DNA of 63,799 nt, taken from the NCBI GenBank assembly GCA_946481735.1, contig CAMLOU010000003.1, forward strand, positions 1-63,799. Reading direction: 5' to 3'. The stretch's first letter is position 1, and every line of letters begins with the position of its first letter. Below the pieces are notes generated by a model that saw nothing but the letters and a program-made list of their open reading frames with translations, was not told the origin of the DNA and searched no databases. The translations under genes and the position numbers were made by a program. The stretch is from an uncultured Cellvibrio sp. (lineage in GTDB: Bacteria > Pseudomonadota > Gammaproteobacteria > Pseudomonadales > Cellvibrionaceae). This document shows, in pieces, positions 49,695 to 57,838 of the stretch.

Positions 49695-51095
49695 ATGAAA
49701 GCTAAAACGATAACAACAGCGGTAAAAAAATCGGTAATGGTGGCAGGCGTGGCAATGAGCGCTGCCTTTGCCAGCCTGGCTCAGGCGGTCACTGTGGATC
49801 TTCTGGTCTTATACGATGATTACACAGCCAACTACTTCGGTGGCGATCCCCAAACAGCAATGAACAGCTGGGTCAATCAGATGAATGCCGCCTACGCGGA
49901 TAGCCAGATTGATGTTCAATTGCGCCTGGTCGGTGTACGCCGCAACCAACAAGCGGGTTCTAACATGACTGACGTGCTGCACGCGGTGCGCCAGAATACC
50001 GCTGTGGGCGCCCTGCGCGATCAACTGGGGGCTGACTTCGTTGCCCAGTTGCATCAGACCGGCGCCTGTGGCGTGGGCTATGTGGCGGTGGATCGGAACT
50101 GGGCCTTTAACGTGAGTGCGCCCCAGTGCGGCCCGATTGTCATGGCTCACGAGCTGGGTCATAACATGGGTCTGAATCACTCCCGTCGCCAGGGCGATAC
50201 CACCGGTGCACGCTACCGTTATGGTGTGGGCTACGGTGTCCAGAACGTATTTGTTGACATCATGGCTTACGAGGGCGTGTTCAATGCCTCCCGGGTTAAC
50301 CGTTTCTCCAACCCTAACCTGACCTGTCGCGGCTTGCCTTGCGGTATTCCAGTCGGTCAGCCGGAAGAAGCCTACGGTGCACTGGCCATCCACAATGTGC
50401 GTAACGACATCGCGGCCTTCCGCCCGACGGCGGGCACCAGTGGTCCGGTCACGCTCGCCGAACATTGCAACTACGGCGGTTATAACGTGGGCCTGCCAGT
50501 AGGCAGCTACAACCTGAGTCAGTTGCTGGCGCGCGGTATTCGCAACGACGATATTTCTTCTCTGCGGGTACAAAGCGGTTATCGCATAACCCTGTATCAA
50601 CACGACAACTTCACCGGTAACGCGGTGACCAAAACGGCTGATGACAGTTGCCTGGTGGATGAAGGCTTCAACGATATAGCGACGTCTGTGGTGGTTGCGC
50701 AGAACACCAGCGGTTTCAATCAAACTGTCCAGGCAGAAAATTACTTCGCCAGCCAAGGTGTGCAGCTTGAAGCGACCACTGACAATGGCGGTGGCCAGAA
50801 CGTCGGCTGGATTGAAACGGGCGACTGGATGGCGTACAGCAATATCACTATTCCCACCTCCGGTACTTACACCATCGAATACCGCGTTGCCAGCCCCAAC
50901 AGCGGCGGGCGTATTTCGCTGGACCTGAATGGTGGCGCCACGGTATTAGGACAAATCAATGTGCCCAACACCGGCGGATGGCAAAACTGGACCACCGTTT
51001 CCCATACCGTGAACATCAATGCGGGAACCTATAACTTTGGTCTCTTCGCAGCAGCGGGCGGTTGGAATATTAACTGGTGGCGTATCAGACGCTAA
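49695..51095 (+). CDS. Secreted metzincin metalloprotease with beta/gamma-crystallin and CBM6 domains
   Basis: The 466-aa protein has a signal peptide (cleavage after AQA, residue 31). The zinc protease domain follows at once (about 32-245): HELGHNMGLNH gives ligands H152, H156 and H162 with catalytic E153, and IMAY (M190) is the Met-turn. A beta/gamma-crystallin-like segment (about 252-335, NYGGYNVGLPVGSYNL, LYQHDNFTGNAVT) and a C-terminal CBM6 (about 344-466, VQAENYFASQGV ... NINWWRI) come next. Unlike most such proteases there is no N-terminal pro-domain; a pro-domain-like protein is encoded downstream. Likely targets wall-bound proteins. Confidence 0.88.
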   Translation: MKAKTITTAVKKSVMVAGVAMSAAFASLAQAVTVDLLVLYDDYTANYFGGDPQTAMNSWVNQMNAAYADSQIDVQLRLVGVRRNQQAGSNMTDVLHAVRQNTAVGALRDQLGADFVAQLHQTGACGVGYVAVDRNWAFNVSAPQCGPIVMAHELGHNMGLNHSRRQGDTTGARYRYGVGYGVQNVFVDIMAYEGVFNASRVNRFSNPNLTCRGLPCGIPVGQPEEAYGALAIHNVRNDIAAFRPTAGTSGPVTLAEHCNYGGYNVGLPVGSYNLSQLLARGIRNDDISSLRVQSGYRITLYQHDNFTGNAVTKTADDSCLVDEGFNDIATSVVVAQNTSGFNQTVQAENYFASQGVQLEATTDNGGGQNVGWIETGDWMAYSNITIPTSGTYTIEYRVASPNSGGRISLDLNGGATVLGQINVPNTGGWQNWTTVSHTVNINAGTYNFGLFAAAGGWNINWWRIRR

Positions 51096-51415
51096 GGTCA
51101 GGCAGGTATCAGCTGTCAGCTGCATCGGTTGCAAAAACGGTGCAGCAAGCAACAGGTTTTCCACGGAAGAGTTTGTGTCTCATGGTTGGTTCTTGCAGTA
51201 GGCCACTGTTCATCACTCCGCTAATGCATGGAATGGTATCAATGCATAACAAATTACATCAGGTCTAGCGCCTGAGATCAGACATCCTAAATATCGGCAA
51301 TGGGTGTGTTGATGGTGTTTATGTATTACGGAGTGGTGCTTTTTAGTGTGGCGATTCAGGTAAAAAACAATTAAATAACCTCATCGGAAAATCCCGGCCC
51401 GCTAAGGCAAATATT
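51096..51415. other. Intergenic region between protease and pro-domain-like gene
   Basis: About 320 bases. GCTGCA (51119-51124) and TGCAGC (51141-51146) form a possible terminator hairpin for the protease gene. Otherwise no ORF, repeat or RNA gene was recognised. The following gene therefore probably has its own promoter. Confidence 0.35.
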
Positions 51416-52189
51416 ATGAAAGATAATAAATTTTATTGGGTAGCCATTGTGATTGTGGTTGCTATTGGTGTTCTGCTTTTTGTTAACCGTTCGGGAGAAA
51501 CTGTAGAGCAACAGGTTGCGTCCGAGTCGCCTGGTGATTCATCTCAACCGCCCGTAGCGGTCTCTGAGCCTATGACGGCGACACCAGCGGCTGCAACCCA
51601 GGCTAAACCCGCGCAAGCGGAAACGAATAATGCGAACGCTGAGGGCGTGTCGTTTGACGAGCGGCTTGCCGCCATGCAACAGCGGCGACCCAATCAACAG
51701 TTTGATCCGGCTGCTGTCGAGGCGGCGATGCAACGCCAAGCTGCCTGGGCTCCGGCAGAAGAGGTACCGGAAGATTTACCCCTGCAACCGGAAGAATTTA
51801 CCGATGGCCGGCAATTTATTGAACTGGACAGTTTAAAGATTGAAACCCTAATGCCGGGTGATGCGGTGAAAGTCACCATCGACGAAACCGGCGAAGATTA
51901 CAATGTGACCGTAGATCGCGTTGAAAAACACGATTACAACAGCATCAGTTGGTACGGACACATTGAAGGTGCAGACGGGCAAACCTACAGCGTCAGTTTT
52001 ACGCGCGGCGAAACGTTAACGGTCGGCGGCCTGGATACACCGGAAGGTCACTACGTATTGCAAGCCCATGGCAACAACGGCTGGATCGCCTCCAGTGCAC
52101 TGCTATTCAAAATCGATCCTAACGTCGACGACGCCATTTACCCCCACGACGTCGAACAACAAGTCAATCACAGCGACCACGATCACTAA
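51416..52189 (+). CDS. Membrane-anchored protein with a metalloprotease pro-domain-like module
   Basis: The 257-aa protein has one N-terminal transmembrane helix (about 7-24), an Ala/Pro/Gln-rich linker (about 30-130) and a C-terminal beta domain (about 137-235). That domain (YNVTVDRVEKHDYNSISWYG, then LTVGGLDTPEGHYVLQ) resembles the N-terminal pro-region of bacterial reprolysin-like metallopeptidases: DRV...SW.G...G......G.I.TP.G.Y. The layout (anchor, flexible linker, periplasmic domain) is that of lipase-specific foldases. I infer a chaperone or inhibitor for the upstream protease. No catalytic motif; His/Asp-rich tail. Confidence 0.7.
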   Translation: MKDNKFYWVAIVIVVAIGVLLFVNRSGETVEQQVASESPGDSSQPPVAVSEPMTATPAAATQAKPAQAETNNANAEGVSFDERLAAMQQRRPNQQFDPAAVEAAMQRQAAWAPAEEVPEDLPLQPEEFTDGRQFIELDSLKIETLMPGDAVKVTIDETGEDYNVTVDRVEKHDYNSISWYGHIEGADGQTYSVSFTRGETLTVGGLDTPEGHYVLQAHGNNGWIASSALLFKIDPNVDDAIYPHDVEQQVNHSDHDH

Positions 52190-52200
52190 TCCAATCCCCA

Positions 52201-52231
52201 CGTAATAGCCCAAATTTTTTGGGCTATTACG
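52201..52231. terminator. Bidirectional Rho-independent terminator
   Basis: A perfect 14-bp stem (52201-52214 with 52218-52231) with a TTT loop is followed by CTTTTCCCC. It lies between two convergent genes and probably serves both. Confidence 0.85.
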
Positions 52232-52245
52232 CTTTTCCCCGTTCC

Positions 52246-52719
52246 CTAACCCCGATCCAATTCTCCCGTAGCCAGAAACGGAGACGCGTCAATATCCTGC
52301 GCATCCATCATGTGCGCGATGCGTTGCAGGGCGGTGAGGATCATGGTTTGTTCCCAGTCTTGCAGCGCATCAAATTTTTGCACAAATTGATTTTGTAATG
52401 CGGTGGGTGCGCTCTGCAAAATCTCATAGCCTTGTGGCGTCAGGTGCACATGCACTTTGCGTTTATCGGTCTTCGACCGCTGGCGGTAAATCAACTCACG
52501 TTTCTCCAGGCGATCAAGAATGGTGGTGACGGTGGCCTGGCTTAAGCTGACATCATTCGCCAGCTTGCTGATGATGGCGTTGTCTTGCCGTTGAATCGCT
52601 TGCATCAATAACAACTGCGGCGCGGTGACCTTGGCGGTCTTGATTAATTGTTTGGAATGCAACTCGGTCGCGCGTATCACGCGACGCAAGGCGACCAACA
52701 CATCTTCTGCTCTATTCAT
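52246..52719 (-). CDS. ectR: MarR-family regulator of ectoine synthesis (EctR)
   Basis: The 157-aa winged-helix protein has the MarR core: LANDVSLSQATVTTILDRLEK (recognition helix) and RQRSKTDKRKVHVHLTPQG (wing). Divergent transcription from ectABC-ask is the arrangement known for EctR of methylotrophs, a repressor of the ectoine operon. A matching pseudopalindrome lies in the shared promoter region (52835-52852). Confidence 0.9.
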   Translation of the reverse strand: MNRAEDVLVALRRVIRATELHSKQLIKTAKVTAPQLLLMQAIQRQDNAIISKLANDVSLSQATVTTILDRLEKRELIYRQRSKTDKRKVHVHLTPQGYEILQSAPTALQNQFVQKFDALQDWEQTMILTALQRIAHMMDAQDIDASPFLATGELDRG

Positions 52720-52834
52720 AACCTTATATCTGTTTTTAATGGACCGGCGAATTATAGGGGGCTTTAACGCGAAACCCTATGCATATAACTGATCTTCATA
52801 GTTGCCGCCTAGGTACCGGGTAGAAAAATAATAA

Positions 52835-52852
52835 TACTTAGTGTACAATGCA
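52835..52852 (+). promoter_or_regulatory. Putative EctR operator overlapping the ectA -10 box
   Basis: TACTTAGT-GT-ACAATGCA has the 8-2-8 layout of the EctR site I recall from Methylomicrobium alcaliphilum (TATTTAGT-GT-ACTATATA): 7 of 8 matches in the first half and 5 of 8 in the second. It overlaps a TACAAT (52844-52849) that could be the ectA -10. A second palindrome, TGAGC-N6-GCTCA (52860-52875), follows. Confidence 0.6.
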
Positions 52853-52957
52853 TTTAATTTGAGCATAAACGCTCATAAGTGCCTTAAATTGTAACAAATA
52901 GGCTATATATACGTGATATTCATCGCAATATTTACTTTTATGTCTAAGTAATACGGG

Positions 52958-53503
52958 ATGCCAGTTATGCACGCTATTACAGAAAGTACGGAAACCTCTG
53001 AACCGACACACTCGACACACGCAGGCAAGGCGCGCCTGCGTAAACCCACACCGGATGATGGTTTTGCCCTGAATCAACTGGTTGCTGCCAGTCCGCCGCT
53101 CGACCCCAATTCTGTTTATTGCAACCTGCTGCAGTGCACGCATTTCAGTGATACCGCTATCGCTGCTGAAGCAGAGGGTGAATTGGTAGGCTTCGTGTCC
53201 GGCTATATTCCTCCCAACAAGCCGACCACCTTATTTGTCTGGCAGATCGTGATTGCGAAAAGCATGCGCGGACAAGGTTTGGCAAAACACATGTTGTCGC
53301 AATTGTTGCGCAACCTCGCTGGGAAAATCCGTTTTATTGAAACCACGATTACGCCGGACAACCAGGCGTCATGGAATTTATTCCGCAGCCTGGCGCGGGA
53401 TCTGGATACGCCGCTAGAGAGCCGCGTCTTTTATACGCGGGATCGTCACTTCGGCGGTCAGCACGATGACGAACATTTGCTGCAAATAGGTCCGATAACC
53501 TGA
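52958..53503 (+). CDS. ectA: L-2,4-diaminobutyrate acetyltransferase EctA
   Basis: The 181-aa GNAT enzyme acetylates diaminobutyrate, the second step of ectoine synthesis. LRKPTPDDGFALNQLVAASPPLDPNSVYCN is diagnostic (DPNS...Y), and VIAKSMRGQGLAKHML is the acetyl-CoA loop. ATG 52958 or 52967 could be used; GGG at 52955-52957 favours the second. First gene of the ectoine operon. Confidence 0.95.
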   Translation: MPVMHAITESTETSEPTHSTHAGKARLRKPTPDDGFALNQLVAASPPLDPNSVYCNLLQCTHFSDTAIAAEAEGELVGFVSGYIPPNKPTTLFVWQIVIAKSMRGQGLAKHMLSQLLRNLAGKIRFIETTITPDNQASWNLFRSLARDLDTPLESRVFYTRDRHFGGQHDDEHLLQIGPIT

Positions 53504-53636
53504 GTTTGCATTACCTCGCGATAATCCCATTTGTTTTTAACCCATTTATCTGGAGCCGACAAAGGTCAAGATAACAAGCAGGACTACAACCTGCATTTGT
53601 CGCTCCGCATTAGCCAACTTACAAGAGGAAAGCAAC

Positions 53637-54911
53637 ATGAAAATTTTTAATGAGATGGAATCTGCTGTTCAAAGTTACGCCCGTTCCTTTCCGGTGGTAT
53701 TTAACCGCGCACGTGGCAGTTATTTATTTGATGCTGAAGGTAAGGCATACCTGGATTTTCTGGCGGGTGCGGGTTCCCTGAATTATGGCCATAACAATCC
53801 GCTGCTGAAAAAAGCGCTGTTGGATTATATTGAGCAAGATGGCATTACCCACGGTCTGGATATGCACACCGATGCCAAAGCAAAATTCCTCCAGGCCTTT
53901 CGCGATTGCATCCTGACCCCGCGTGGCCTGGATTACCGTATGCAGTTTACGGGGCCTACCGGCACTAATGCCGTGGAGGCTGCGTTAAAGATTGCGCGTA
54001 AAGTCAAAGGGCGCAATAACATTATTTCCTTCACCAATGGTTTTCACGGCGTTTCACTTGGCGCTGTAGCGGCCACAGGTAACCAGCATCATCGCGGTGG
54101 CGCCGGCGTAGAGTTGAGCAACATAACGCGCATGCCATTCTGTGGTTACCATGGTCGCGATGCCGACACGCTGAAGATGATCGATAAATTATTAAGCGAC
54201 CCTTCCAGTGGTGTTGATCGTCCCGCGGCGGCTATTGTTGAAACCGTGCAAGGCGAGGGCGGTTTGAATGTAGCGGAAAAAACCTGGTTGCAAGGTTTGG
54301 AAAAACTGTGTCGCAAACACGACATTCTGTTGATTGTAGATGACATCCAGGCGGGTTGTGGCCGCACCGGTACCTTCTTCAGTTTTGAACCTGCTGGCAT
54401 CACGCCCGATATCGTGACTTTGTCCAAATCACTCAGCGGGTTCGGTTTGCCGTTGGCGGTGGTGTTGCTGCATCCCGAGCTGGACCAATGGTTGCCCGGT
54501 GAACATAACGGCACCTTCCGGGGCAATAATCACGCGTTCGTTACCGCAACAGCCGCGCTGGAACATTATTGGAAAGATAACGCGTTTGCCGAAGAGATTC
54601 AGGCCAAGGCGCAGATCGTCACCAAAAAATTTAAAGCCATTAGCGAAAAGCATGGTGTGACCGAACTGCGTTTGAAAGGCCGTGGTTTGATGCAGGGTCT
54701 GGAATGTCGCAATGGCGAAATTGCAGAAAAAATCAGTCGCGCAGCCTTTGAGCGCGGATTGATTATCGAAACTGCCGGTAACCGCAGTCAGGTGGTGAAG
54801 TGTTTCTGCCCGTTAACCATTCACGAAAAAGACCTGAATCAAGGGCTCGATATCCTTGAGAAAAGTATTGATCACGTCTTCAAACAAAACACCTTGAGTA
54901 AAGTGGGCTAG
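53637..54911 (+). CDS. ectB: Diaminobutyrate-2-oxoglutarate aminotransferase EctB
   Basis: The 424-aa class III aminotransferase converts aspartate semialdehyde and glutamate into 2,4-diaminobutyrate. PLP lysine is K264 in [37 protein letters not shown] and [20 protein letters not shown] are EctB-typical. RBS AGAGGAAAG lies just upstream. Second gene of ectABC. Confidence 0.96.
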   Translation: MKIFNEMESAVQSYARSFPVVFNRARGSYLFDAEGKAYLDFLAGAGSLNYGHNNPLLKKALLDYIEQDGITHGLDMHTDAKAKFLQAFRDCILTPRGLDYRMQFTGPTGTNAVEAALKIARKVKGRNNIISFTNGFHGVSLGAVAATGNQHHRGGAGVELSNITRMPFCGYHGRDADTLKMIDKLLSDPSSGVDRPAAAIVETVQGEGGLNVAEKTWLQGLEKLCRKHDILLIVDDIQAGCGRTGTFFSFEPAGITPDIVTLSKSLSGFGLPLAVVLLHPELDQWLPGEHNGTFRGNNHAFVTATAALEHYWKDNAFAEEIQAKAQIVTKKFKAISEKHGVTELRLKGRGLMQGLECRNGEIAEKISRAAFERGLIIETAGNRSQVVKCFCPLTIHEKDLNQGLDILEKSIDHVFKQNTLSKVG

Positions 54912-54974
54912 AGCGGATTGAAATAGCTCGTCCTGTATTTGTTGCTCACTGTAGATCAACCCGGAGGTATTAAG

Positions 54975-55373
54975 ATGATTGTCAGAAATTTAAAAGAAGC
55001 TGAAGCCAGTAACCGTCGTATTGTGTCGAAAGGCTGGGAAAGCACTCGTTTATTGTTGAAGAACGATAACGTCGGTTTTTCGTTTCATATCACCACGATC
55101 TACAAAGACGCGGAATTGCATATGCATTACCAGAATCATTTTGAGTCGGTGTATTGCATCAGCGGCAAGGGTGAGATCGAAGATCTGGCAACCGGTCAAA
55201 AACATCCGATTGCCCCAGGCACTATTTACATCCTGGACAAGCACGACAAGCACATCCTGCGTGCTGAAGAAGAGATGAAGATGGCGTGTGTGTTCAACCC
55301 ACCGTTGCACGGCAAAGAAGTACACAACGCCGACGGCGTTTACCCGCTGGAAGCGGAAGTGGTAGCAGATTGA
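54975..55373 (+). CDS. ectC: L-ectoine synthase EctC
   Basis: The 132-aa cupin closes N-gamma-acetyldiaminobutyrate to ectoine. [20 protein letters not shown] is the conserved N-terminus with GGAGG 7 bases upstream of ATG 54975, so the in-frame start at 54939 is rejected. [22 protein letters not shown] carries the metal-binding cupin motif. No ectD (hydroxylase) gene follows. Confidence 0.96.
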   Translation: MIVRNLKEAEASNRRIVSKGWESTRLLLKNDNVGFSFHITTIYKDAELHMHYQNHFESVYCISGKGEIEDLATGQKHPIAPGTIYILDKHDKHILRAEEEMKMACVFNPPLHGKEVHNADGVYPLEAEVVAD

Positions 55374-55416
55374 TCCTGGTTGCACCGGAAAATAACGTAT
55401 ACCTATACAACGCATA

Positions 55417-56886
55417 ATGAAAAAGGATGAAGAAAACAGGAGGCCTGTTTTGTCCCATACCGTTGAAAAAATCGGTGGCACGTCCATGTCGGACTATGCT
55501 GCTGTGCGCGATAACATCGTATTGAAGAATGGCAAGACCGAAGATCTGTACAATCGTGTTTTTGTCGTGTCCGCCTATGGTGGTTTGACTAACCTGTTGT
55601 TGGAAAACAAGCACAACGGCCAACCGGGCGTGTACGGCTTTTTTGCCAGTACCGATAACGATGCATCCTGGCAGGAAGCATTTACAGCACTGCGCCAACG
55701 CGTGTTGGCAATCAACAGTGAATTGTTTGGCGATACCGAGCTGCGTCAGCAAGCCGATGATTTTATTCGTCAGCGCCTTGATGATGCCGAACGTTGCCTG
55801 AGCGATTTGCAACGTCTGTGTCAGCATGGTCACTTTGAGCTGACTTCGCATTTGTTTACCGTACGCGAAATGCTTGCCAGTATCGGTGAAGCGCATAGTG
55901 CCTGGAATATGACCCAGTTGCTGCGTCGCGACGGTGTGAATGCGCGCTTTGTGGATCTAACGGGTTGGCAAGCCGAGCAGGCAGAAAATCTGGACGATAT
56001 GATTCGCCAGCAATTTGCCGATGTAGATTATGCCAACGAATTATTGATTGCCACCGGCTATACCCATTGCTCTGAGGGTTTGATGGCCAGTTTTGATCGC
56101 GGCTACAGCGAAATGACTTTCAGCCGTATTGCGGTATTAACGCAGGCGCGCGAAGCGATTATCCATAAAGAATATCACTTGAGCAGTGCCGATCCGCGTT
56201 TGGTCGGTGACAGTAAAGTCGTGCCTATCGGTCGTACCAATTACGATGTGGCAGACCAATTGGCGAACCTGGGCATGGAGGCGATTCATCCTCGCGCCGC
56301 CAAGGGTTTGCGTCAGGCAGAAATTCCCTTGCGCATTAAAAACACCTTTGAGCCAGAGCATCGTGGCACATTAATTACCGGTGATTATGTCAGCGATACG
56401 CCGCGCGTAGAAATTATTGCCGGTCGCAAGCGGGTTTATTCTGTCGAGTTATTTGACCAGGACATGATGGGCAACATCGATAAATACGATTCCGGTATCC
56501 TCGCTGTGCTGGCACGTTTCAAAGCGCACGTGGTCAGTAAAGACATGAATGCGAATACTATTACCCATTACGTAGCGGCAAATCTGAAAACGGTAAAACG
56601 TATTCGTGAAGTGCTGGAAGAAAAGTATACCGGCGCAGAAATTAATACGCGCAAGGTGGCGGTAATATCGGCCATTGGGAGTGATATGAAAGTGCCAGGT
56701 ATGCTTGCTAAAACCGTATCTGCATTGGCAGAAGTTAATATCAGTATTCTCGCCATGCATCAATCTATTCGTCAGGTGGATATGCAATTTATTATCGATG
56801 AAGATGATTACGATCTCGCCGTGCAAAGCTTGCATCGCTGCCTGATTGAAGTTCACGATCATGGGATCGCTATATGCGCCGCCTGA
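55417..56886 (+). CDS. Ectoine-type aspartate kinase (Ask_ect)
   Basis: The 489-aa kinase makes aspartyl phosphate that feeds ectoine synthesis. The N-terminal VEKIGGTSMSDYAAVRDNI and the ASSP-like HLSSADPRLVGDSK are aspartokinase motifs; two ACT domains are C-terminal (VAVISAIGSDMKVPGMLAKT). An aspartokinase after ectC marks the Ask_ect group, thought to evade normal lysine/threonine feedback. Its last 13 bases overlap the next gene. Confidence 0.93.
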   Translation: MKKDEENRRPVLSHTVEKIGGTSMSDYAAVRDNIVLKNGKTEDLYNRVFVVSAYGGLTNLLLENKHNGQPGVYGFFASTDNDASWQEAFTALRQRVLAINSELFGDTELRQQADDFIRQRLDDAERCLSDLQRLCQHGHFELTSHLFTVREMLASIGEAHSAWNMTQLLRRDGVNARFVDLTGWQAEQAENLDDMIRQQFADVDYANELLIATGYTHCSEGLMASFDRGYSEMTFSRIAVLTQAREAIIHKEYHLSSADPRLVGDSKVVPIGRTNYDVADQLANLGMEAIHPRAAKGLRQAEIPLRIKNTFEPEHRGTLITGDYVSDTPRVEIIAGRKRVYSVELFDQDMMGNIDKYDSGILAVLARFKAHVVSKDMNANTITHYVAANLKTVKRIREVLEEKYTGAEINTRKVAVISAIGSDMKVPGMLAKTVSALAEVNISILAMHQSIRQVDMQFIIDEDDYDLAVQSLHRCLIEVHDHGIAICAA

Positions 56887-57776
56887 TCATCGCGGGAGCG
56901 ATGTTATTCCTGACGCTGGCGCATACTGCCAGCGCCCAGGAAGCGGCCGACACAGAGTCCACCGTCCAGCAGCAACAAGCCGAAACCCATATAGAAGAAC
57001 TGCAAGAACCACTCTACAACCCCTTTGTTGAGCGCTACGTGCTGGATGAGCTAAAACAATTGCGCACCGACATGGCGAATCAGCGGGTGGAAATTCTGCA
57101 GCAAATTGTCGACCGTCATGTTGAGTCGGTAGATAAAGGCGTAACTTACGCCACCAATACCATCACCTATTTTTTCTATCTAATTGCCGGTGTCAGTTCC
57201 ATTTTGGTGCTGGTCGGATGGACCTCTATTCGCGAGATCAAGGAGCGGATGGGAACCCTGGCCGATGAAGAGGTGCGCAAGCTGGTGGAAATTTATGAAG
57301 GGCGCTTGCAAGGCATTGAAAAACAACTGACGCAAAAAACGCAGCATATTGAATCCAACCGTGAAGAAATTGAACGGACCCAGGAAATTCATTCACTCTG
57401 GTTGCGTGCCGCCCAGGAAACAGCACCCGCCAACAAGATTGCGGTTTATGATCATATTCTGACGATTAAACCGGGGGATTGCGAAGCCTTAACCTACAAG
57501 GCAGACGCGGTATTGGAACTGGGCGAGCCGCAATGGGCGGTTAACCTGTGTCAGCAAGCCTTGGCGATTGATTCTGATAACGCCCATGCGTTTTACCAAT
57601 TGGCCTGCGCGCACACTGCACTGAGCCATTACGATGAAGCGATTCATTATCTGCAACAAACCCTGGCGCGGGTCGAGAGCTATCGCGATCAACTGGCTGA
57701 AGATGCCGCCTTGCAGCCGCTTGCTGAGTTCCCTGCATTTAAGGAACTGCTGGGCCAGCGCGCACCCGAGCAATAA
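56874..57776 (+). CDS. Exported membrane TPR protein coupled to the ectoine operon
   Basis: The 300-aa protein has a signal peptide (cleavage near SAQEAA, residue 21), a short periplasmic helical stretch (about 35-92), one transmembrane helix (about 95-117, TITYFFYLIAGVSSILVLVG), a cytoplasmic coiled coil (about 120-175) and tetratricopeptide-like repeats (about 185-285: DALTYKADAVLELGEPQWAV-like, FYQLACAHTALSHYDEAIHYL). It overlaps the ask stop by 13 bases and is followed by the BCCT gene after 62 bases. Not a recognised ectoine protein; a role in controlling the transporter is inferred from position only. Confidence 0.82.
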   Translation: MRRLIIAGAMLFLTLAHTASAQEAADTESTVQQQQAETHIEELQEPLYNPFVERYVLDELKQLRTDMANQRVEILQQIVDRHVESVDKGVTYATNTITYFFYLIAGVSSILVLVGWTSIREIKERMGTLADEEVRKLVEIYEGRLQGIEKQLTQKTQHIESNREEIERTQEIHSLWLRAAQETAPANKIAVYDHILTIKPGDCEALTYKADAVLELGEPQWAVNLCQQALAIDSDNAHAFYQLACAHTALSHYDEAIHYLQQTLARVESYRDQLAEDAALQPLAEFPAFKELLGQRAPEQ

Positions 57777-57838
57777 ATTTTTCAGTGTCATAAACCGCTG
57801 TGTTAAATAAAACGCTCTGATAATAAAAGGAAAACGCC

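Noticed and set aside
49809..50756. Long minus-strand ORF of 315 codons
   Set aside because: It is entirely antisense to the metalloprotease, which has a signal peptide, zinc motif and Met-turn.
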